Shown here: one piece after another, positions 9,001-15,684 of the stretch
Position numbering within the stretch: the stretch's first letter is position 1
Layout: each line of letters starts with the position of its first letter
Assembly: GCA_903860915.1 (NCBI GenBank)
Contig: CAIOSJ010000018.1
Coordinates: forward strand, 62,001 to 126,000
Reading direction: 5' to 3'
Source of the DNA: an uncultured Actinomycetes bacterium
Lineage (GTDB): Bacteria > Actinomycetota > Acidimicrobiia > Acidimicrobiales > RAAP-2
Length of the DNA: 64,000 nt
Made by a program: the position numbers and the translations under genes
Notes under the pieces: model-generated
Told to the model about the DNA's origin: nothing
What the model saw: only the letters and a program-made list of their open reading frames with translations
Database searches by the model: none

Positions 9001-9035
9001 AAAAACCCCCGTGGCCATCGGCCACGGGGGTTTTT
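9001..9035. terminator. Bidirectional intrinsic terminator
   Basis: A perfect 16-base stem (AAAAACCCCCGTGGCC and its complement) around the loop ATC, with T-runs on both strands. It lies between the convergent beta-helix gene and the CitE-like gene and can end both transcripts. Confidence 0.95.
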
Positions 9036-9042
9036 CTTTTTT

Positions 9043-9921
9043 CTAGCTTCGCGAGCGCTCGGCTATCGCGGTAGCCAGAGCGAGTGATCGGCGCGCATTA
9101 TCAACGTGCAGGTTTTCTATCATGCGTCCATCCACGGTTACCACGCCGAGACCTTCAGCTTGGGCTGTTTCGAAGGCCTCAATGACGCGGCTGGCAAAAT
9201 CAACTTCCTTCGCACTCGGGGCAAAAATATCGTTACACGGATCGACCTGCGCCGGATGAATCAGGGTCTTTCCGTCAAAACCCATAGAACGGCCCTGACG
9301 AGCTTCGTTCAAGAATCCCTCGGCGTCAGCAATGTCGTTGAATACACCGTCCAAAATGACCTTTCCAGCCTCTCGGACGGCCAGCAGGCAGGTCGAAAGA
9401 CTGAAGAGCAGAGGCGAGCGGTCGGCCACGTACTCAGCGTGGAGTTCTTTGGCAATATCGTTCGTACCCATCACAAAAGTAGTGAGACCTGTTGAACTCG
9501 CCGCAATACTTCGTACGTTGAAAATACCCGAAGGTGTTTCCAACATGGCCCAAATTCCGAGGGTGTCGGGGGCCGAATACTCGCGGAGGCGCTCCTCGAT
9601 GACCGCAATGTCCGCCGCTGAATTTATCTTCGGCACCAGCACCGCCGACGCACCCGATTGGCTAGCCGCGCGAAGGTCGCCCTCGCACCACGGGGTGTCC
9701 AAGCCATTCACTCGAATGATGATTTCCTTGAGTCCGTAGTCCCCCGAGGCCGCCGCCGCACAGACGCGCTCACGGGCTGCTTCCTTGGCGTCGGGCGCCA
9801 CCGCATCCTCGAGGTCAAAGATAAGCGAATCGGCGGGAATGTCCTTGGCTTTTTCCAAGGCACGGGCGTTAGCCCCGGGCATGTAGAGCACGGAGCGACG
9901 AGGTACTAAGACTTCGGTCAT
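9043..9921 (-). CDS. HpcH/HpaI-CitE family lyase (CitE-like / malyl-CoA thioesterase-like)
   Basis: 292-residue TIM-barrel enzyme of the citrate-lyase beta / malyl-CoA family. Conserved blocks are RRSVLYMPG near the N-terminus (CoA site), FDLEDAVAPD, the Mg-binding Glu in AMLETPSG and the Asp in MGTNDIAKE, and the C-terminal GKTLIHPAQV. The chosen ATG at 9921 has AAGGA eight bases upstream; the frame extends further but lacks a start with a ribosome site. It follows the larger lyase gene by 7 bases, so the two form an operon. By analogy with Mcl1/Mcl2 pairs this could be the thioesterase partner of the malyl-CoA lyase, but a general CitE-like lyase is equally possible. Confidence 0.8.
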   Translation of the reverse strand: MTEVLVPRRSVLYMPGANARALEKAKDIPADSLIFDLEDAVAPDAKEAARERVCAAAASGDYGLKEIIIRVNGLDTPWCEGDLRAASQSGASAVLVPKINSAADIAVIEERLREYSAPDTLGIWAMLETPSGIFNVRSIAASSTGLTTFVMGTNDIAKELHAEYVADRSPLLFSLSTCLLAVREAGKVILDGVFNDIADAEGFLNEARQGRSMGFDGKTLIHPAQVDPCNDIFAPSAKEVDFASRVIEAFETAQAEGLGVVTVDGRMIENLHVDNARRSLALATAIAERSRS

Positions 9922-9928
9922 ATTTTCC

Positions 9929-10978
9929 TTACAGTTCGTAGAGAGCAGCCAGACTGGCATCTCGAGCAGCTAGTTCCTGAGCCAGCGTAATGATGACGCG
10001 ACACTGTTTCACCGAGGCATCGTCTTCCATCTTTCCGTCGAGCATCACTGCTCCGGTTCCGTCACCCATAGCGCCAATCACGCGACGGGCGTGGACCACG
10101 TCAGCCGGATCGGGACTAAAGACCCGCTTGGCAATTTCAATCTGCACTGGGTGCAGACTCCAGGCACCGACGCAGCCCAGTAAATAGGCGTTGCGGAATT
10201 GGTCCTCGCAAGCCACGACGTCCTTGATGTCGCCGAAGGGTCCATAGAAGGGGAAAATACCGTTGGCCACGCAGGCGTCAACCATGCGCGCAATGGTGTA
10301 GTGCCAGAGGTCCTGCTGCGCAGTGACGCGACCGCTAACGAGGTCGTCACCCACGGGATCGGTGCGAACGAGATAACCCGGGTGACCGCCGCCGACGCGC
10401 GTGGTCTTCATACCGCGGTTCGCGGCCAAGTCGGCCGGTCCGAGAGAGAGCCCTTGCATTCGCGGCGAGGCACTGCAGATCTCTTCGACACTCGCGACTC
10501 CACGCGCGGTCTCGAGAATGGCGTGAATTTGTATGGGTCGGGTGAGACCAGCGCGAGCCTCCAACTGGGCGAGGAGACGATCAACGTAGTGAATATCCTC
10601 CGCTCCCTCCACCTTAGGCACCATGATGACGTCGATCGTGTTACCAATCTCGCTCACAATGGCCACGAGGTCGTCGAGCGCCCACGGCGAGTCGAGCGAG
10701 TTAATACGAGCCCACAACTGGGTTCCCGGTGTCGACCAGATACGCCCCGCCTCAATCAAGCCCGCCCGCGCGGCTTCCTTGTCGGCTGCGGGAACGCCAT
10801 CTTCGAGGTTGACCAGCAGGATGTCGACGGTGGGGGCAATGTCGGGAACCTTCCCAATCATCTTGGGGTTAGAGCCGGGTACGAAATGTATAACCCGCGA
10901 TGGTCGAACGGGTATTTCGTAGAGTGGCTGGGGTGCACCGAGTGCCAGGGGGCGGAAAAAATCCTTTGGATTACGCAT
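9929..10978 (-). CDS. L-malyl-CoA / beta-methylmalyl-CoA lyase-like enzyme (HpcH/HpaI family)
   Basis: 349 residues, longer than CitE, of the malyl-CoA lyase type, which interconverts malyl-CoA with acetyl-CoA and glyoxylate (or the methyl homologue with propionyl-CoA). The N-terminal RPSRVIHFVPGSNPKM and LVNLEDGVPAADK blocks correspond to the CoA and phosphate sites; ILETARGV and LSLGPADLA carry the predicted Mg ligands; the C-terminus has the WSLHPVQIEIA block. First gene of a two-gene operon with the smaller lyase. The pairing suggests glyoxylate or dicarboxylic-acyl-CoA metabolism; the precise substrate is inferred. Confidence 0.78.
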   Translation of the reverse strand: MRNPKDFFRPLALGAPQPLYEIPVRPSRVIHFVPGSNPKMIGKVPDIAPTVDILLVNLEDGVPAADKEAARAGLIEAGRIWSTPGTQLWARINSLDSPWALDDLVAIVSEIGNTIDVIMVPKVEGAEDIHYVDRLLAQLEARAGLTRPIQIHAILETARGVASVEEICSASPRMQGLSLGPADLAANRGMKTTRVGGGHPGYLVRTDPVGDDLVSGRVTAQQDLWHYTIARMVDACVANGIFPFYGPFGDIKDVVACEDQFRNAYLLGCVGAWSLHPVQIEIAKRVFSPDPADVVHARRVIGAMGDGTGAVMLDGKMEDDASVKQCRVIITLAQELAARDASLAALYEL

Positions 10979-11049
10979 ACCTTTAGCGTAGGCGAATCGT
11001 TGGGTAAATCGTGTCAGACGAACTCGAAGCCGGCGCCATTTTCTGCCTC

Positions 11050-11316
11050 CTAGGGCTCAAACGTTGTGTCGATTTCATCTTCGAAAACATCCGACGTCGC
11101 CTCCAGAAGAATGCGGAATCCATCCACGGCCGAGACCGGACGTATCGCGTCCACGTGGGCCCGCGTAGTTCCCGACCATTTCTTACGAGCGGCGGCGCGA
11201 GCGGAAGCTATATCCGCGGCCACCACCAGAACGATTTCGTGATCTTCGCCCATTCGCCCCGGTGGGGGGTCACCCCCCAGATACGCCACAAAGAGTTGAT
11301 TGCTCGTTGAATGCAT
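11050..11316 (-). CDS. DUF1543-like small conserved protein
   Basis: 88 residues. The N-terminal LFVAYLGGDPPPGRMGEDHE matches the start of DUF1543 proteins, which begin with a similar YLGG-GR-EDHE string, and the rest keeps an acid/His pattern (THVDAI-like RAHVDAIRPVSAVDGF). Function of the family is unknown. Single gene, 71 bases from the malyl-CoA lyase start; the window's integrated element begins about 170 bases on its 5' side. Confidence 0.65.
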   Translation of the reverse strand: MHSTSNQLFVAYLGGDPPPGRMGEDHEIVLVVAADIASARAAARKKWSGTTRAHVDAIRPVSAVDGFRILLEATSDVFEDEIDTTFEP

Positions 11317-11490
11317 AGTGTGATGCTAGCCAACGTTGTCAACCGCCCCGCTACTGGATGGCCCAGAAGTGTGAACCATCAACTCCTCAATCCTGTTCAG
11401 ATGACCGCTCGATGGCAATGGGGGCTGCTGTCAGTTTGTATCCGTACATGTTTCGAAGCTTGATAATCGTTAGGCCGAAATGGTGGTGCG

Positions 11491-11568
11491 TTACTTCAGC
11501 ACGTGCTTGCTGATTACTACGCGCTGCACCTAGTTGGTGCCCTCGTAGATCTGGGTGAAGTCGGTGAT
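11491..11568 (-). repeat. Attachment-site copy 1: displaced, decayed acyl-CoA dehydrogenase 3' end
   Basis: On the minus strand this reads as the last 26 codons of an acyl-CoA dehydrogenase (ITDFTQIYEGTN, stop, VQRVVISKHVLK, stop). It has a premature TAG where the intact gene has Gln, so it is non-functional. The core 11513-11558 differs from the intact copy at 5 of 46 positions, and 22 bases (GTGCCCTCGTAGATCTGGGTGA-equivalent, shown here only by position 11537-11558) are identical. The stretch 11317-11683 otherwise contains no gene I can support, apart from the short repeat at 11650. Confidence 0.8.
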
Positions 11569-11649
11569 TCATCCGCTCAGCCCAATATGTCCATGCCGTG
11601 TGAACTTTCATCCATGTATTCCCTACTGTCAGCTCAAGTGAGTTGCATT

Positions 11650-11667
11650 TGTAGGGATGAAGTAGGG
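11650..11667 (+). repeat. 18-base repeat inside element end (candidate integrase arm site), copy 1
   Basis: TGTAGGGATGAAGTAGGG. Identical copy at 13228-13245; one-base variant at 16816-16833. Here it lies about 90 bases inside attachment copy 1, on the element side. Same orientation in all three places. Confidence 0.65.
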
Positions 11668-11683
11668 GTGAAATTATCTATCT

Positions 11684-12217
11684 TCACTTGATCCACTCAC
11701 CCGTCCAGCGATCGGTCAGTGTGTTTGGCCACCCATCGGCGGGATTAGGGAGCACTGGGCTCTGACCACTCTTCGAAGTAAAGAGTTGTATGAATGGCGT
11801 CGACAGCTCATCCTTCAAAATCCACAGCGATCCCAATTCAAATTCGAACTCCAACAATGCATCGTGCTCAAATGAACTGACTTGCGAATCGCGATTACGA
11901 ATCAATCTTGCACGATGAACAGTGACGTTTCGAAGCGTTTCACCCTTGAAGAAATAGTACACACCACCTGCGATATCGGCCTCGCGTCGCTGGTCATATC
12001 CGAGAAGGACCCTTAGAGCCAAATATTCACCGATTTCTCCGCATACGTTGGCGCTGACATACTCCTCACGAACCGTAATCAGCGAATCTTCGAATTCGAG
12101 AAAGACCTCCTCTATGGAAAATCCGAGATCTACTCCGGGCTTTGCTGAACCGTAAGTAAGCAGTCTGCTTCCGACCAGGTGCTCCAAAATATGAGTGTCG
12201 TCTTCTGGAAGCTTCAT
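11684..12217 (-). CDS. Unknown protein of integrated element, ending in WTGEWIK
   Basis: About 177 residues if it starts at ATG 12217; the frame continues upstream and a TTG at 12283, overlapping the nucleotidyltransferase gene by 17 bases, would add 22 residues. I do not recognise a family. It is rich in acidic and aromatic residues, with no signal or membrane segment, and ends with the string NPADGWPNTLTDRWTGEWIK. The same ending is repeated as a 3' gene remnant at 13261-13332, so this family occurs in both units of the element. Position directly after a nucleotidyltransferase suggests it belongs to that small operon; it could be a partner or an independent cargo protein. Confidence 0.6.
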   Translation of the reverse strand: MKLPEDDTHILEHLVGSRLLTYGSAKPGVDLGFSIEEVFLEFEDSLITVREEYVSANVCGEIGEYLALRVLLGYDQRREADIAGGVYYFFKGETLRNVTVHRARLIRNRDSQVSSFEHDALLEFEFELGSLWILKDELSTPFIQLFTSKSGQSPVLPNPADGWPNTLTDRWTGEWIK

Positions 12218-12266
12218 GTCAGCTTTGCGATACACAACATCGAATGAAACGTGAGAGTCACGGAAG

Positions 12267-12782
12267 TCATGAATCTCGTTCAAGCTGGCGGAGTTCTGGC
12301 AGTGCTTCACGATCCTTCGGTCTGTCAGCCAGGGTCTTTGCTTCAATGATTTCTGAGAGTCCTGCAACTCGCAAAGCAAAGCCAACGCCCTGCAGCACAG
12401 TCGAGTTACTCACCAGCGAATTAAAATCCCTCAATCCAGCGTCAGTAGATTCGAGGCCGGCGAGTAGATCCAGCGGACCAAAATCAGTCATCCATGTCGT
12501 CATGCCAGCGCTCTTCAGCATGTGACGGTCAATGAGAACTGGCAAGGATTTCGCTTCTTCGTCCGTCATCCCTTCGACCCGCAAGCGAGCATTCATTGCT
12601 CGAAGCGCCGTGGATACGTTGTCAAGATTCGCATCGGTGCGCTCTATGACCACATCCAAGTCTTCAGTAACTCGGGACGCTCCGTAGGCACGGGCTGCTA
12701 CGCCGCCGACAATCAAGTAACGGACACCAGATTTGTCCAAAGTTGCGAGGAGATTCTGGAGGTCTAGCGATTCCCCTAGCAA
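12267..12782 (-). CDS. Nucleotidyltransferase-fold protein (AbiEii/MNT-like) in integrated element
   Basis: 171 residues. Residues 19-48 contain the minimal nucleotidyltransferase core: VRYLIVGGVAARAYG, then SRVTEDLDVVIE, giving the GG (26-27) and the metal-binding Asp41-x-Asp43 pattern. The rest is helical with a conserved DLLAG block and a C-terminal KDREALPEL motif (about residues 156-165) typical of DUF6036/AbiEii-type proteins. Such proteins act as toxins that modify tRNA or partner proteins in toxin-antitoxin and phage-defence loci. It follows a small gene by 10 bases and precedes the WTGEWIK protein, a layout like a two- or three-gene toxin-antitoxin operon; this role is inference. Confidence 0.75.
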   Translation of the reverse strand: MLGESLDLQNLLATLDKSGVRYLIVGGVAARAYGASRVTEDLDVVIERTDANLDNVSTALRAMNARLRVEGMTDEEAKSLPVLIDRHMLKSAGMTTWMTDFGPLDLLAGLESTDAGLRDFNSLVSNSTVLQGVGFALRVAGLSEIIEAKTLADRPKDREALPELRQLERDS

Positions 12783-12792
12783 TGCTTTCTCG

Positions 12793-12969
12793 TCATTCTG
12801 ATCGAATTTCGCGCCGCGAGTTCAGTTCATGAAGCCAAGTAAGCGCTGCCTGACGTGAGTCAATTCTCGTCCCATCATTCAAAACCGTGACGTCATCGTG
12901 GCTAGGGCGTCCCGCGCCATCGAGTGCCGAGGCGAGATCGTGCACCGTGGTGTACCGCAGTTTGGCCAT
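12793..12969 (-). CDS. Small protein upstream of nucleotidyltransferase (possible antitoxin)
   Basis: 58 residues from ATG 12969 (an alternative ATG at 13017 adds 16). Contains a short conserved-looking C-terminal block IDSRQAALTWLHELNSRREI. No family assigned. Its stop lies 10 bases before the nucleotidyltransferase start, so it is the first gene of that operon. Size and position fit an antitoxin or accessory protein, but the sequence alone does not prove it. Confidence 0.5.
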   Translation of the reverse strand: MAKLRYTTVHDLASALDGAGRPSHDDVTVLNDGTRIDSRQAALTWLHELNSRREIRSE

Positions 12970-13068
12970 ACACAAATCGTACTCATTCGACGAGACATAT
13001 GTACTGGGATAATCCACTCAGTTCAAATGAATGGGCACGGTCCTGACAAGCGAGCGGAGTGTAGAGCT

Positions 13069-13146
13069 CTACTTCAGCAAGTGCTTGCTGATCACCACAC
13101 GCTGCACCTGGTTGGTGCCTTCGTAGATCTGGGTGAAGTCGGTGAT
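13069..13146 (-). repeat. Attachment-site copy 2: displaced acyl-CoA dehydrogenase 3' end
   Basis: Reads on the minus strand as ITDFTQIYEGTNQVQRVVIS plus KHLLK and a stop, with no internal stop, so it is better preserved than copy 1. The core 13091-13136 differs from the intact gene copy (16906-16951) at 2 of 46 positions. To its right the sequence leaves the gene and shares about 30 bases with the flank of copy 1. Region 13018-13377 holds this copy, the 18-base repeat and a gene remnant, and no intact gene. Confidence 0.85.
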
Positions 13147-13227
13147 TCTTCCGCACGGCCCATTGCGTCCACCACGAGGGTTCTCACACCCGCACAGTCC
13201 GTCTCTTGCCGTGACGCCAGCCTCATT

Positions 13228-13245
13228 TGTAGGGATGAAGTAGGG
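13228..13245 (+). repeat. 18-base repeat inside element end, copy 2
   Basis: TGTAGGGATGAAGTAGGG, identical to 11650-11667. It lies 92 bases inside attachment copy 2, on the side of the integrase-bearing unit. A plausible arm-type binding site for the integrase. Confidence 0.65.
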
Positions 13246-13260
13246 ACAAGTTCTTCATTC

Positions 13261-13332
13261 TCATTTGATCCACTCACCCGTCCAGCACCCGGTGAGTGTA
13301 TTTGGCCACCCATCGGCGGGATTCGGGAGCGC
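13261..13332 (-). pseudogene. 3' remnant of a WTGEWIK-family gene
   Basis: The minus strand reads ALPNPADGWPNTLTGCWTGE plus WIK and a TGA stop, matching the end of the intact gene at 11684 with few changes. No open frame of this family continues upstream; the next sequence is unrelated. It shows that the left ends of both element units descend from a common ancestor. Confidence 0.7.
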
Positions 13333-13377
13333 TGACCTCTGATTGGAGCCGTGCGGCCTCGGAATTCTCCTAGTCGC

Positions 13378-13941
13378 CTATCTCACTGATAAAGGAAAGA
13401 CTTCAAGGCTTGCCTCATAGCGATATTCCAAGTCTGTTTCCCCGGTGAAATTAGGAGTGACAAGAGTCACCTCATCATCGTTCTGACCAAGTTGTATATC
13501 AACGGCGAAGTCATCCAGAAAAGTTCTTTGAAGTGAGACAAAGCCATTCTCGGTATAAAAAACGAAGCTGAGATCTATGGCAATATCCAAAAACTGCCGA
13601 CTATTGAAATACCCCTTCACTACCGCGCGAACAATTTCAACTTCAGTTAGTGTCTGATTCTTCAAATGAATCAATCGATTAGTACCTTTTGAAGGCTCTA
13701 AGGGATTTGGCTTCTGCACAAGGTAGCTGAGAGGGTAATAGTCGTAAGGCGAAATTGGAAACTCGTCACTCCCGTAGCCAATCGTGACCGGTACATCTCC
13801 AGCCCACACTGTCATCGGCAGCGCTCCAACTTTGCCACTAGGTATGATTTCTCGAAACTCGATCTGTCGAAGAGGCTGTCCGATGAGATTTTTCAGATCT
13901 TCGATCAATCCATCATCCAAAAAGTAGTTAAGTTTTTCCAT
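13378..13941 (-). CDS. Unknown AT-rich cargo protein (possible immunity-type partner)
   Basis: 187 residues, no recognised family, no signal or membrane segment. Acidic, beta-rich by pattern, with many aromatic residues (for example SPYDYYPLSYLV). AT-rich compared with the surrounding chromosome, as are the two genes upstream, indicating transfer. It begins 1 base after the 132-residue gene ends, so it is the last gene of a three-gene minus-strand operon. If the upstream protein is toxin-like, this acidic partner could be its immunity protein; this is inference from position and composition only. Confidence 0.6.
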   Translation of the reverse strand: MEKLNYFLDDGLIEDLKNLIGQPLRQIEFREIIPSGKVGALPMTVWAGDVPVTIGYGSDEFPISPYDYYPLSYLVQKPNPLEPSKGTNRLIHLKNQTLTEVEIVRAVVKGYFNSRQFLDIAIDLSFVFYTENGFVSLQRTFLDDFAVDIQLGQNDDEVTLVTPNFTGETDLEYRYEASLEVFPLSVR

Positions 13942-13942
13942 T

Positions 13943-14341
13943 TCAATTCCTTTTCTCGAAATGAATATTGTGATATTCCGTCAATTCTGTAAGCTTTTGG
14001 TCTTTATTCTTGATACTCACTGCCGGTGTCCCGTCTCGGGTGGTGGATCGCCAGACAACACGAGATCCATCTGACAATACAACGTCGCTTCGAGAAAGAA
14101 TTTTGCCATTAGGAAGCTCCTCGAGACTCATTCTTGGCATCACCTTTGCGCCAATAATGGATTGGAAAAACCTTTTTGACTCTTCGTATGGACTGTCGGA
14201 ATATATTCGTCTCGCGCGGCCATCCCCCTTTACGCCGAACATGCCCCCTCGAGATATGGGAAAAACTTTTCGAGTTTCTTGAACGGTGCTTGCGAGACTG
14301 CGGTCTACGCTGATGAGCTTGATGCCGAAGGAACTACCCAT
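13943..14341 (-). CDS. Unknown cargo protein, resembles C-terminal toxin domains
   Basis: 132 residues. The central and C-terminal part (about 40-130) has the layout RRIYSD-PYEESKRFF, then DGSRVVWRSTTRDGTPAVSI and a closing HNIHFEK. That order (IYSD, DGS-V-R, PAVSI, IHF) resembles small domains found at the C-termini of polymorphic toxins, but here it stands alone without a secretion or repeat region. AT-rich. Overlaps the end of the DUF4417 gene by 8 bases and is followed after 1 base by an unknown gene. The toxin resemblance is from memory of motif layout and is tentative. Confidence 0.55.
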   Translation of the reverse strand: MGSSFGIKLISVDRSLASTVQETRKVFPISRGGMFGVKGDGRARRIYSDSPYEESKRFFQSIIGAKVMPRMSLEELPNGKILSRSDVVLSDGSRVVWRSTTRDGTPAVSIKNKDQKLTELTEYHNIHFEKRN

Positions 14342-15011
14342 TGGCGACCTTCAACTGCGACTGATAGCAAGGGTATTGCCAAACTTCACCTACTCGCTTA
14401 AGACTTCGGTCCACCTCTCGAGTAGAAGCACCATACAAAACGACCACAGTGGGCTCCAGGTGATCAATCATTTCGGCTACGCCATGTTCGAAATAATAAC
14501 GATCTTCTGCGTCGCGCAGCCGACCATGAGAGGAAATAGAGACAGCACTTCTTGACTCAAGTCCGAGGAAGCAAAAGTCATAATCCTGCGGACAGGACCA
14601 AGCAACATTTGGTATCACTTCTACCCCGCGAGTTTGCAGGACGGCTCCGACGCCACGATTTACGATTGTGTGGAAGACTCGCATGGATTTGGGCAAGACC
14701 CGGTACATTGACAAGTCTGGCGTGACCATGGCGGCCGCTGAGGACACTCGATCAAAGTATCGAAGCGGATTTTTGGCAAGTCGAACATTGACTTTGTCAT
14801 TGGTGTACACGTGGACCAGAGTTTCCCCTAGGTAAGAACTGGCACTGCGCACATTCTGTAAAGGTTTCGCGCTACTGGGTCGGGAGGAAATCGTAGACCG
14901 CCGAAGGGTTGGGATGCCTTCATCACCAACCGTTGTCAATGAAAAATACCAGGGCCAGATATCTGGGCCCAGCAAAAGGCTTGACGGTGAGTCATTTGTT
15001 GATAAGGTCAT
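14334..15011 (-). CDS. DUF4417 protein in integrated element
   Basis: 225 residues. Residues about 60-195 follow the DUF4417 pattern: LAKNPLRYFDR, VTPDLSMYRVLP, NRGVGAVLQTRGVEVIPNVA, then the CPQDYDFCFLGLE and SAVSISSHGR blocks and a late PTVVVLYG. DUF4417 proteins are common on phages, plasmids and integrative elements and have no settled function. ATG start with AGGAG eight bases upstream. It is the first gene of a three-gene operon with two unknown proteins. Its 5' leader contains two hairpins with near-identical loops and a 10-base inverted repeat upstream. Base composition is lower in GC than the host genes. Confidence 0.78.
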   Translation of the reverse strand: MTLSTNDSPSSLLLGPDIWPWYFSLTTVGDEGIPTLRRSTISSRPSSAKPLQNVRSASSYLGETLVHVYTNDKVNVRLAKNPLRYFDRVSSAAAMVTPDLSMYRVLPKSMRVFHTIVNRGVGAVLQTRGVEVIPNVAWSCPQDYDFCFLGLESRSAVSISSHGRLRDAEDRYYFEHGVAEMIDHLEPTVVVLYGASTREVDRSLKRVGEVWQYPCYQSQLKVANG

Positions 15012-15043
15012 TCAGTCTCCTGATTTAGCTGTCTTGAGATTTG

Positions 15044-15063
15044 TACCTCGCGCCAACGAGGTA
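15044..15063. repeat. Hairpin with CGCCAA loop, next to terminator
   Basis: Perfect 7-base stem TACCTCG/CGAGGTA around the loop CGCCAA. Three bases further lies a longer hairpin whose loop is CACCAA. The two loops differ by one base. Confidence 0.6.
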
Positions 15064-15066
15064 TTG

Positions 15067-15103
15067 ATCCCGTGAGCACCACCAAGTGCTCACGGGATTT
15101 TTT
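15067..15103 (+). terminator. Strong intrinsic terminator on plus strand with no assigned gene
   Basis: Perfect 13-base stem (ATCCCGTGAGCAC and complement), loop CACCAA, followed by six T. It points rightwards, but no plus-strand gene precedes it: the sequence to the left is the start of the minus-strand DUF4417 gene. It therefore either ends an unannotated plus-strand RNA or shields the integrase region from antisense transcription. On the minus strand the same sequence is a hairpin in the DUF4417 leader without a T-run. Confidence 0.8.
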
Positions 15104-15115
15104 CTTGCCGAGATC

Positions 15116-15150
15116 ATTATTAGCAGTCAACCTCGTCGAGTGCTAATAAT
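15116..15150. promoter_or_regulatory. Inverted repeat, candidate operator upstream of DUF4417 operon
   Basis: Perfect 10-base arms ATTATTAGCA/TGCTAATAAT separated by 15 bases; the spacer itself holds CTCGTCGAG. It lies about 105 bases upstream of the DUF4417 start, where a promoter or operator is expected. Binding protein unknown; the excisionase-like protein is one candidate. Confidence 0.5.
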
Positions 15151-15447
15151 AACACAGGTGTAGTTTCCGTGCTTGGGTACCATCTATAGCGAAATACTTG
15201 GCGATTAAGAGTCTTGATTGATGAATAGAAAGGTTACGACACCACTGCGACATCTCGCCTAGGTCTAGGGGCTCCGCCCTGGGTCCCAGCGGGTGCGCAG
15301 CATCCTGCTGGTGGCCACATTGGCCGATCGATTCATCTCGAAATCTCGTCATCAAGAAGTTTTTCAGAGAATTTTGTTCGAAAAAGGTCAAAAAGTTGGG
15401 CTTACTAAGTAGAGAGTGACCTTCGCTCTCTGCAAAGGAGCCCACGT
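15151..15447. other. Non-coding interval before the excisionase-like gene
   Basis: No gene supported. It contains a GC-rich patch (15260-15315) inside otherwise AT-rich DNA and a short inverted repeat AGAGAG-CTCTCT (about 15411-15431) just before the ribosome site AAAGGAG of the excisionase-like gene, which could be a control site. An open frame on the minus strand here has no ribosome site or recognisable protein pattern. Confidence 0.5.
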
Positions 15448-15684
15448 ATGCGCTTGCCCATTGACACCTCGACGGTGAAGTTTGCCGCCGCTGGTTCGTC
15501 TGAACCTTTCAATGTCAATCACAGCCTTAGCTGTCTGAGCGTAAGTGAGGCGGCCAGAACTTTGGGTATCTCAAAGTCCCATCTCTATGACCTCATCGCC
15601 GGTGGTGAGATACCTGCTATTCGACTCGGGCGACGGATCGTCATTCCAGCTAACAAGTTGGCAGAAGCCATCGATCTGGGCTAA
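15448..15684 (+). CDS. xis: Excisionase-like MerR/HTH_17 DNA-binding protein
   Basis: 78 residues. Residues 30-78 form a winged helix-turn-helix of the excisionase type: LSVSEAARTLGISKSHLYDL, then GEIPAIRLGRRIVIPANKLA. This is the standard pattern of small proteins encoded next to integrases that direct excision or regulate the integrase. ATG start with AAAGGAG. Its stop interlocks with the integrase stop on the other strand (CTAA, 15681-15684), so the two genes are convergent, not an operon. Role as excisionase is inferred from family and location; the symbol is provisional. Confidence 0.75.
   Translation: MRLPIDTSTVKFAAAGSSEPFNVNHSLSCLSVSEAARTLGISKSHLYDLIAGGEIPAIRLGRRIVIPANKLAEAIDLG

Noticed and set aside
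11387..11611. Open frame crossing attachment copy 1
   Set aside because: It reads the attachment sequence in the wrong frame and has no independent conservation signal.
15255..15315. GC-rich patch considered as an origin or tRNA remnant
   Set aside because: It cannot be folded into a tRNA cloverleaf and has no iterons; only short palindromes are present.
15143..15445. 100-residue minus-strand open frame in the element's non-coding interval
   Set aside because: No ribosome site, no recognisable pattern, and it covers inverted repeats and the promoter area of the excisionase-like gene.
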